Part shown: piece by piece, positions 1-4,668 of the stretch
Layout of the letters: each line of letters starts with the position of its first letter
How positions within the stretch are numbered: position 1 is the stretch's first letter
Source: an uncultured Clostridia bacterium
Lineage (GTDB): Bacteria > Bacillota > Clostridia > UMGS1810
Assembly (NCBI GenBank): GCA_937959315.1
Contig: CALGRC010000052.1
Coordinates: 1-6,024 of the forward strand
DNA: 6,024 nucleotides
Reading direction: 5' to 3'
Notes under the pieces: model-generated
What the model was told of the DNA's origin: nothing
The model's input: the letters and a program-made list of their open reading frames with translations, nothing else
Databases searched by the model: none
Translations under genes and position numbers: made by a program

Positions 1-244
1 AGTGTCGCAACTTCATTCTACCAGAGATCTGCAAACCATGTCTATTTTTCTTTTTGCGAAACTTATTCTACCTTATCGCAGAAATCCGCTTGCGCCCGCT
101 GATATTATGAGATCTAAATCTACGCATATAGAGGTTGGAAAATCCCGATACCACAGGGCTTTTTCAGTGTGATTGGACTACCCGGAATGGCTTATGTAAG
201 AATGGTTCAAAATGCGTAGAAGTCAATAAGAAATATTAACTACA
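1..244. other. Non-coding left edge, possible mobile-element end
   Basis: No convincing gene is seen here. Reading frames on both strands are short and lack ribosome sites. The stretch holds two spaced copies of a motif ending in ATTCTACC (annotated separately). It also holds a weak imperfect hairpin (139-146 with 156-163, one mismatch) that could serve as a poor terminator downstream of the FRG gene. The sequence differs in character from the gene to its right and may be the decayed end of a transposable element. That is inference only. Confidence 0.4.
3..72 (+). repeat. Two spaced direct repeats, transposon-end-like
   Basis: A motif reading GCAACTTCATTCTACC (7-22) recurs as GCGAAACTTATTCTACC (56-72), about 50 bases apart in the same orientation. 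The outer copy is preceded by TGTC. Spaced subterminal repeats behind a terminal TGT are a known property of IS21-family ends, where the transposase binds several copies. No transposase gene and no matching inverted copy are visible in the window. The family name is therefore a suggestion, and a chance repeat remains possible. Confidence 0.3.
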
Positions 245-1486
245 CTATAGATACTTATTTTTGAGATATTCTGAAACACACTCGATTTCAGGAAAAAGAG
301 AAGCACGATTGATAGAAAAAGTTTCTAACTGTTCAAGGATTTTTTTCTTCTTATCTATCAATACAACTACTTTTTTACCATGCTGCTTATAACGAAATTT
401 TTCAAGAAAACCATATTGATTATCAAGCCCGCAAAGAATAAACGCACCATCTTGTTTCACAATTCTGTTATTGTTTTTAAGTGCATAAACAATGTAACTA
501 TTAAGAACATCATTTTTGTTTATTTCTGGTTGGAAAGCTGGCCTTTCTAATCTAACTTCATGAATCAATCTCGCTATCCCAGTGTTAAATTGTAAACTAG
601 AAATATGCGGATCACTCGCTAGCGAAAAGAACTCCCGCTGTTTCTGCGCTGAAAAAACGGAGAGGCTAGCCAAAATAGAAACTGTATCACTTTGTGGATA
701 TTTGATTTCCTGATGGTTAGCAGCAATTAATATCAGTTCTCCATAGGTTTCGGGTTGGCTTTCGCACGCAAAGAATAAGGCTACCAACAAATTTCTAGTA
801 ATGTCAAGTAATCGCGTTGGCAAACCATAGTGCTGCATCTTAACTAATTTTTCTAAATGGGTGTGACACTTTTCAAATTCCTTAGGACAGTTGATTAGCA
901 ATTCGTTATACAACGTACTCTCATTTTCTTGCAAGCTAGTTGTGCGCATAATTGATGGACGCAAAATGTAATTGGGGTTTGCGTGTCCTCTATAAAAAAT
1001 TAACGTATCGTTTCGCTTCTTTAGCGAAGAAATAAAAGAACTTATACCAGAAACAGATGAAAAGAAATGCAACTCTATTTTGGCTGCATTATATGCCACT
1101 CCATTTGAAAAACAGACACTATTTTGAATGCCATGAAAGACTTTTATTCTCCGAAGAAGCTCTTGGGTAAAATCCTTCCTTTCCTGAGCATTTCTGAGAG
1201 ATCTATACACCCAATTGACGATGGCACTTGCCTCTTCATAAGTAAGTTCGGTTTTTTGCTCATTATCGGCACTTTCTTGCTTTTGCACTTTTGAATTCCA
1301 AACAGAACGTGCATTGTCTTGATTAGGATATGCTTCCCGGTACAATACGGCGTATTTTGATTTGTGCGCAACAAGTTTTGCATACATTTCATCTTTCTTG
1401 ATACGACCATTAATATATATGCTCATATCAAAATAACCGTCGGATAGCATCTTATCCATGCAAATCATTTTAAATGCTTGTTGCAC
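245..1486 (-). CDS. FRG domain-containing protein
   Basis: This encodes a protein of at least 413 residues with an FRG domain over roughly residues 135-405. The visible hallmarks are FYRGH (164-168), the central block MQHYGLPTRLLDIT (217-230) leading into a hydrophobic LLVALFFACE stretch, QDGAFILCG (345-353), and the terminal NRASLFPEIE block. The first 130 residues are charged and match nothing I recognise. There is no signal peptide or membrane segment, so it is probably cytoplasmic. The FRG family is biochemically uncharacterised and is frequent in accessory, prophage and defence-like regions. It stands alone with its own promoter, in DNA more AT-rich than the Ku/ligase remnants, which fits horizontal acquisition. 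The start is uncertain: the GTG at 1486 has a poorly placed ribosome site. The frame stays open upstream to a TGA at 1547-1549, with plausible coding residues (DDLYWVEEV) just before the GTG. The domain call is secure; the function is not. Confidence 0.88.
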   Translation of the reverse strand: MQQAFKMICMDKMLSDGYFDMSIYINGRIKKDEMYAKLVAHKSKYAVLYREAYPNQDNARSVWNSKVQKQESADNEQKTELTYEEASAIVNWVYRSLRNAQERKDFTQELLRRIKVFHGIQNSVCFSNGVAYNAAKIELHFFSSVSGISSFISSLKKRNDTLIFYRGHANPNYILRPSIMRTTSLQENESTLYNELLINCPKEFEKCHTHLEKLVKMQHYGLPTRLLDITRNLLVALFFACESQPETYGELILIAANHQEIKYPQSDTVSILASLSVFSAQKQREFFSLASDPHISSLQFNTGIARLIHEVRLERPAFQPEINKNDVLNSYIVYALKNNNRIVKQDGAFILCGLDNQYGFLEKFRYKQHGKKVVVLIDKKKKILEQLETFSINRASLFPEIECVSEYLKNKYL

Positions 1487-1539
1487 TTCCTCAACCCAAT
1501 ACAGGTCATCAAAGAAAAAATAAAAGAAGAAGATAATCG

Positions 1540-1545
1540 CCTCCC
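1540..1545 (-). promoter_or_regulatory. Strong Shine-Dalgarno without a usual start codon
   Basis: GGGAGG lies about 28 nt after the predicted transcript start of the FRG gene. No ATG, GTG or TTG follows at normal spacing; the in-frame codons there are ATT, ATC and TTC. The FRG frame is open from just after the TGA at 1547-1549. Initiation could therefore use a rare ATT or ATC codon, or the original start has been lost by mutation. Confidence 0.5.
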
Positions 1546-1579
1546 ATCAACAGTAATCCAAAATAATATTTTGTAGATA

Positions 1580-1608
1580 ATTATAACAAAAATAAGAAAT
1601 AACTGCAA
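1580..1608 (-). promoter_or_regulatory. Sigma-A-type promoter of the FRG gene
   Basis: On the minus strand a -35 box TTGCAG (1608-1603) is followed by a 17-nt spacer and a perfect -10 TATAAT (1585-1580). The predicted transcript start is near 1573. It lies just downstream of the terminator that closes the ligase side and points only at the FRG gene, so that gene is likely expressed as its own unit. Confidence 0.75.
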
Positions 1609-1637
1609 GAATATTTCTCTATATATGGCTTTTTGCT

Positions 1638-1673
1638 AAAAAATGGTGTGTCTAATGTATGACACACCATTTT
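1638..1673 (-). terminator. Intrinsic terminator after the ligase remnant
   Basis: A perfect 13-bp inverted repeat (1640-1652 with 1661-1673, arm AAAATGGTGTGTC) has an 8-nt loop. On the minus strand it runs into six T residues (1643-1638). On the plus strand only four T follow, so minus is the favoured direction. It would stop transcripts coming from the SLH/Ku/ligase side before the FRG promoter. Confidence 0.8.
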
Positions 1674-1753
1674 GCACTTGCTTGTCAACCGTTAAGATTA
1701 ATTCATTTTTGGTACTTCCTTATTGGCATTCACCAAAAGAGACTGCCATCTTT

Positions 1754-2059
1754 TCATTGGTAACAATTCTTACAAGAAACTCTACTCTCCTCCGCCGCCT
1801 TGCCCTCCCGCAGCACCACCAATTCGCCGTCCAAAATACACGGCTGCCCCACCTGCCGGAAATGCCCCGCCAGCTCCGGGAACAGCGGCCCCACCCTGAT
1901 GTTGCGCTTGTTGCGCAAATCGGTATCGCCGCCCAGGTACGCCAGGCACCGGAACCCATCCCATTTAAGCTCAAACATGTGCCGGTCGCTGTCAAACGGC
2001 GCAACCTCCGCCCCAATCAGCATGGGCTTTACATCCCGCGTCACAAACAAATCGCTCAT
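1754..2059 (-). pseudogene. Truncated ATP-dependent DNA ligase (LigD-like)
   Basis: This is the N-terminal piece of an ATP-dependent DNA ligase of the type paired with bacterial Ku, which seals broken DNA ends by adenylate transfer. Motif I is intact (ELKWDGFR, residues 30-37, with K32 as the adenylated lysine). An RNKRN segment (49-53) and motif III (DGEL, 77-80) are also present. Homology stops near residue 87-91. After that comes an unrelated tail ending at TGA, where DNA changes from GC-rich to AT-rich at about 1785-1798. Ligase domains of this family normally run about 300 residues, so motifs IV to VI and the OB-fold are missing and the product cannot be an active ligase. Its ATG overlaps the Ku stop as ATGA, the usual sign of translational coupling in a ku-lig operon. 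The identity is solid; calling it a pseudogene follows from the truncation. Confidence 0.85.
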
Positions 2060-2445
2060 GCGTTGCTCGCCTTTTTGCGGGTGCGTTTGGGCTTGTTTTT
2101 GGTCTCTTTTTGCCCCAGCACCGCCTTGCCAATGGCCATCTTGCGCTCGTCCAGCATGGCCTGCCGCAGCAGCGCAAACGCCTTGTCACCGCCCGCGTCC
2201 GGCACCGCATGGTAGGTTTTTTCATAATAGGATGGGCGGATGCTGTCCAAATCGGTAAAGTGCAAAATTTGAATGGCGCGGTCTTTTTCGGTTTTGATTT
2301 TCTCAAATTCCTCGTCCGATACCGTCACATACTCCCCGGCGTCCTCTTTGCATAATTGGTTAAACCGGATGCCGTTGTCCTGCGTGGCCGTATACAGGCT
2401 GACCGGGATATGCACCAGCCCAAAGCTGATGGCCGCCCTGAAATT
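2056..2445 (-). pseudogene. Internally deleted Ku, end-joining protein remnant
   Basis: This is a remnant of bacterial Ku, the ring-shaped homodimer that binds double-strand ends and recruits the ligase. The frame reads RAAISFGLVHIPVSLYTATQ from 2439, a hallmark Ku N-terminus. It continues through FNQLCKED (18-25, counting the GTG at 2415 as 1), a YVTVSDEEFEK block, PSYYEKTYHAVP (61-72) and GGDKAFALLRQAML (75-88). It ends with a lysine-rich tail typical of Ku C-termini. Bacterial Ku is normally about 260-290 residues, while about 128 codons remain. Two stretches appear to be lost in frame. One is about 33 residues after KED, where relatives carry a Cys-rich segment; the other is well over 100 residues after VLGQKE, including the rest of the core. 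No start codon remains: the frame meets TGA at 2448-2446, touching the SLH stop. A one-base shift just upstream would join a TTG codon (2449), which hints at damage. Confidence 0.85.
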
Positions 2446-2449
2446 TCAA

Positions 2450-3475
2450 TTACTGCTCTACCATAAAAATACAGGCGCCCTGCCGCACGTCATATACCTC
2501 TTCCAGCGGACCGCGGTAACAAAGCCACAAATCCTTGACAAATTTGATATCCTGCCCATCAGCCAGGCAATCCAGCACCTCCGGTAGCAACGAAAGGGTA
2601 ACAATATAAGACAATCCGTCTATCGCCTGTACCTGTATCTGCTGGGAATTAACACACGACAACACCACACGGTTGGTATCATCCAGCAAAAACCAGGGTT
2701 CCCCATCCCCAAATGGGTTATCGCTGTGCATTTCCCGATGGATATACCGCAAACGGCTAATTTCCGCTGTCATAAAAGTCGGATAGGTTTGGTTCTGGCT
2801 CATCTGTACAGACTGTCCCTGTGCCGATACCAGCGTATTTGTTCCGTCTGCAATCACATATCCTGGCTCATCGATACTATTGACCGCTGTCAAGCAATAT
2901 ACCGGAAGTGCGCGGATGAGCAGTTCCACCGCCTGTTCCCGCGTCAAACTGTCATCTGCCTGCGCACCGGGCAACAGGTTATATTGTAAAGCAGCAGCCA
3001 TATAGCCGTCCGGATACCCGCCGTGGTAATATGCATATCTGTCGTAGCCCTGTGGCCGAAGCAGCATGGTGATGGCCTCTGCAACCGTAATTGCCTGGTT
3101 TGGCTTAAAATGCGGCAAATCTGGCAGCAGAAAATATGGACGCTCTTCATACCCTTCCACAATTCCCAAAAACGCTGCTGTATTGATAATATCCGCATAT
3201 GGCGTTGCTGCATCGTCCACATCTACAAAATATGGTTCCGATACAGGCAACCCATACTCCGGCCCTGTGCTGCGCCCGTAAAATTTGACGGCGATACTTG
3301 TAAATTCACCGCGGGATATCACCGGCTTTCTCTCTAAAAAATCCGCTTCCAAAATTCCCATGTCCACCAATTCCTGCATGTTGGATATCTCGCCTACCAA
3401 CTCCGCAGCATATCCATACTGCCCCTGCAGCAACAAAAAACCTGTCAGCAAAATTGCAGCAATCCGTTTTTTCAT
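2450..3475 (-). CDS. Exported SLH-domain protein
   Basis: This is a 341-residue secreted protein. Residues 1-23 form a signal peptide: MKKR, then a hydrophobic AAILLTGFLLL core and an A-rich cleavage region near GYAA. S-layer-homology-like repeats follow. A first partial unit contains ISRGEFTSIAVKFYG (53-67). A second runs from YFVDVDDAATPYADIINTAAFLGIVEGY to FKPNQAITVAEAITMLL (82-139). A third is around GYMAAALQYNLLPG to LTREQAVELLIRAL (157-190). Such repeats usually anchor proteins to cell-wall polysaccharide. Residues about 195-341 match no domain I recognise, with acidic and aromatic residues and four cysteines. The ATG at 3475 is chosen because the longer frame would start inside the -35 box; it has GGTGG 10 nt upstream. 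No terminator separates its stop from the Ku remnant, so transcripts probably run on to 1638. Confidence 0.85.
   Translation of the reverse strand: MKKRIAAILLTGFLLLQGQYGYAAELVGEISNMQELVDMGILEADFLERKPVISRGEFTSIAVKFYGRSTGPEYGLPVSEPYFVDVDDAATPYADIINTAAFLGIVEGYEERPYFLLPDLPHFKPNQAITVAEAITMLLRPQGYDRYAYYHGGYPDGYMAAALQYNLLPGAQADDSLTREQAVELLIRALPVYCLTAVNSIDEPGYVIADGTNTLVSAQGQSVQMSQNQTYPTFMTAEISRLRYIHREMHSDNPFGDGEPWFLLDDTNRVVLSCVNSQQIQVQAIDGLSYIVTLSLLPEVLDCLADGQDIKFVKDLWLCYRGPLEEVYDVRQGACIFMVEQ
2533..2553 (+). repeat. Copy A of a split 21-nt repeat (inside SLH gene)
   Basis: CCTTGACAAAT joined directly to TTGATATCCT lies inside the SLH coding region, encoding part of QDIKFVKD on the other strand. Both halves recur in the same orientation at 3585-3615, separated there by 10 extra bases. 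Confidence 0.5.
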
Positions 3476-3509
3476 AGAAACCGCACCACCGTTCTTTTCA
3501 TATATTTTT

Positions 3510-3538
3510 ATTGTAATATACATCCTCCAGTGTGTCAA
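3510..3538 (-). promoter_or_regulatory. Consensus promoter of the SLH-protein gene
   Basis: On the minus strand a perfect -35 TTGACA (3538-3533), a 17-nt spacer and a -10 TACAAT (3515-3510) give a predicted start near 3503. That leaves a leader of about 28 nt before the ATG at 3475. The match to a housekeeping promoter is nearly complete and settles the choice of start codon. Confidence 0.8.
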
Positions 3539-3584
3539 TGCGTTATAAAAACCCTGTAATCCCGTTAGTAATTTTTGATTTTTC

Positions 3585-3615
3585 CCTTGACAAATATGAA
3601 CAAATTTGATATCCT
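3585..3615 (+). repeat. Copy B of a split 21-nt repeat (in plus-strand promoter)
   Basis: CCTTGACAAAT (3585-3595) and TTGATATCCT (3606-3615) match copy A at 2533-2553, but ATGAACAAAT (3596-3605) sits between them. This 10-nt insert resembles the preceding bases, as a small tandem duplication would. In this copy the halves supply the -35 and -10 boxes at 17-nt spacing. Confidence 0.5.
3587..3615 (+). promoter_or_regulatory. Plus-strand extended -10 promoter
   Basis: A perfect TTGACA (3587-3592), a 17-nt spacer and TATCCT (3610-3615) are preceded by a TG one base upstream (3607-3608), giving an extended -10. It points away from the SLH gene towards the 3' end of hslO. There is no gene on that strand, only the hairpin unit at 3647-3691. 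The predicted start is near 3622. Confidence 0.6.
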
Positions 3616-3621
3616 ACTACA

Positions 3622-3691
3622 GAAGAGCTGGGATGATCCTATAATGAAGCCTGCTAACTGATACAAACAGTTGGCAGGCTTATTCGTTTTT
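3622..3691 (+). ncRNA. Candidate small RNA of about 70 nt
   Basis: The stretch between the plus-strand promoter and the end of the T-rich tail after the hairpin would form a short transcript. Its 5' part (about 25 nt) is unpaired or weakly structured and its 3' part is a 14-bp stem. The only reading frames are a few codons long (for example ATG at 3645-3647, five codons). It matches no RNA family I know. Support is limited to promoter plus terminator logic; the hairpin could instead serve only to end hslO transcripts. Confidence 0.35.
3647..3691. terminator. Hairpin terminator, probably bidirectional
   Basis: The arms AAGCCTGCTAACTG (3647-3660) and CAGTTGGCAGGCTT (3668-3681) pair over 14 bp with one G-T pair and a 7-nt loop. 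On the plus strand the tail reads TTATTCGTTTTT, with five T at 3687-3691. On the minus strand the tail is TTCATTATAG, so the plus direction is better. It lies about 40 bases past the hslO stop and is the only candidate terminator for hslO. Confidence 0.65.
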
Positions 3692-3720
3692 AATGCATTT
3701 TTATTAAAATTTGACCATAT

Positions 3721-4605
3721 TTATGATTTTGCACTGCTTAATAATGATTCTAATTCTGTACGGTCAAATTGATACACCTTATCGCAAAAATGGCAGGTCA
3801 GTTCTGCTTTTCCATCCTCTATAATCATTTTTTGCAATTCCTTTTCCCCAAGCGAAACCAATGCCCGTTCTACCCGTTCCCTTGAGCAGTCACAATAATA
3901 CGCCGTTTTTGTCTTGCCAGTAATTTCATACGGCAAACCTTCTAAAACAACTGCCAATATATCTTCAGGCGTCATCCCTTTTTCTATCATCGCTGTGACC
4001 GATTGGATTTTATTGATATTGCTTTCCAACCGTGAAATATCATTGTCGGTAGCTTCCGGCATGACCTGCACCAAAAAACCACCGGAAGCCTGTATGGTAA
4101 GGTCTGGATTTACCAAAACGCCCAATCCGACGGATGAAGGGATTTGCTCAGACAATGCAAAATAATGCGTCAAATCCTCGCCAATTTCACCGCTTACCAA
4201 CGGGACTCGTCCAATATATGGCTCTTTTAATCCCAAATCCCGTATCACGGTTAAAAAACCGTTTTGTCCAACTGCACCGCCAACATTGAGCTTTCCCGCC
4301 TGATTGTTGGGTAAGTCAACAAACGGATCCCCAACATATCCCTTCACATGCGCCTGGCTGTCTGCCACAGCAATCACCCGTCCAATTGGGCCGTCGCCAG
4401 TAATTTGCAAAGTAAGCGATTCCTGCTCAGATTTAAGCATCCACCCCATCATAGCAGCGGCAGTCAACAGCCTGCCCAATGCCGCAGATGCAATGGGCCA
4501 GGTTTGATGAATGCGGTGCGCTTCATTTACCATCCCAGTGGTTGCAGCAGCAAATGCCCGGACACTGCCAGCGTCTGTTACTGCCCGTACAATATAATCT
4601 TCCAT
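3721..4605 (-). CDS. hslO: Hsp33 redox-regulated chaperone
   Basis: This is a cytoplasmic holdase chaperone of 294 residues, the normal family length. Under oxidative plus heat stress its zinc site is oxidised and the protein binds unfolding clients. It begins MEDYIVRAVTDAGSVRAFAA. Conserved core blocks follow, including GRLLTAAAMMG (44-54), LQITGDGPIGRV (66-77) and GYVGDP (89-94). The four zinc-binding cysteines are all present, as CDC (C238, C240) and CHFC (C271, C274), so the redox switch should work. The ATG has GGAG 8 nt upstream within AAAGGAGAAG. The gene follows oadA in the same direction, but an intrinsic terminator stands between them directly before the ribosome site. No good promoter is seen in the gap. 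Expression may depend on readthrough or on a promoter inside the end of oadA. Confidence 0.97.
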   Translation of the reverse strand: MEDYIVRAVTDAGSVRAFAAATTGMVNEAHRIHQTWPIASAALGRLLTAAAMMGWMLKSEQESLTLQITGDGPIGRVIAVADSQAHVKGYVGDPFVDLPNNQAGKLNVGGAVGQNGFLTVIRDLGLKEPYIGRVPLVSGEIGEDLTHYFALSEQIPSSVGLGVLVNPDLTIQASGGFLVQVMPEATDNDISRLESNINKIQSVTAMIEKGMTPEDILAVVLEGLPYEITGKTKTAYYCDCSRERVERALVSLGEKELQKMIIEDGKAELTCHFCDKVYQFDRTELESLLSSAKS

Positions 4606-4622
4606 GCTATCTTCTCCTTTAC

Positions 4623-4659
4623 AAAAAGCAGGCCGGCTGTTCTGGTGGCCGGCCTGCTT
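4623..4659 (-). terminator. Intrinsic terminator between oadA and hslO
   Basis: A perfect 12-bp GC-rich stem (4626-4637 with 4648-4659, arm AAGCAGGCCGGC) has a 10-nt loop. On the minus strand it is followed by a run of five T (4627-4623). It starts about 10 bases after the oadA stop. The hslO ribosome site begins three bases after the T-run, so the hairpin also sits in any leader of hslO and could act as an attenuator. Confidence 0.85.
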
Positions 4660-4668
4660 AGGATACCT

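Noticed and set aside
139..164. AAAATCCC / GGGCTTTT hairpin as the FRG-gene terminator
   Set aside because: The stem is only 8 bp with an internal mismatch, and the T-run is short; kept only as a remark in the left-edge entry.
38..172. A 44-codon plus-strand frame at the left edge
   Set aside because: It has no ribosome site, unusual composition and no recognisable motif, and it crosses the repeat pair that suggests non-coding DNA.
1640..1673. Perfect inverted repeat as a repressor operator or transposon end
   Set aside because: Six T on the minus strand and its location between a gene remnant and a promoter fit an intrinsic terminator better; no second copy is seen in the window.
1698..1757. 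A 19-codon minus-strand frame starting MKRWQSLL just past the ligase remnant
   Set aside because: It has no ribosome site, is very short, and overlaps the end of the ligase-remnant frame; more likely chance or a scrap of a lost gene.
1643..2306. Several long frames on both strands across the Ku/ligase region, up to 190 codons
   Set aside because: They arise from GC-rich third positions opposite or beside the Ku and ligase codons, show low-complexity Arg/Ala/Gly/Pro sequence and have no domain match.
3476..3538. Longer SLH gene starting at the TTG at 3538
   Set aside because: That codon lies within the -35 box of the gene's own promoter and the extra residues precede a clear signal peptide, so the ATG at 3475 is the start.
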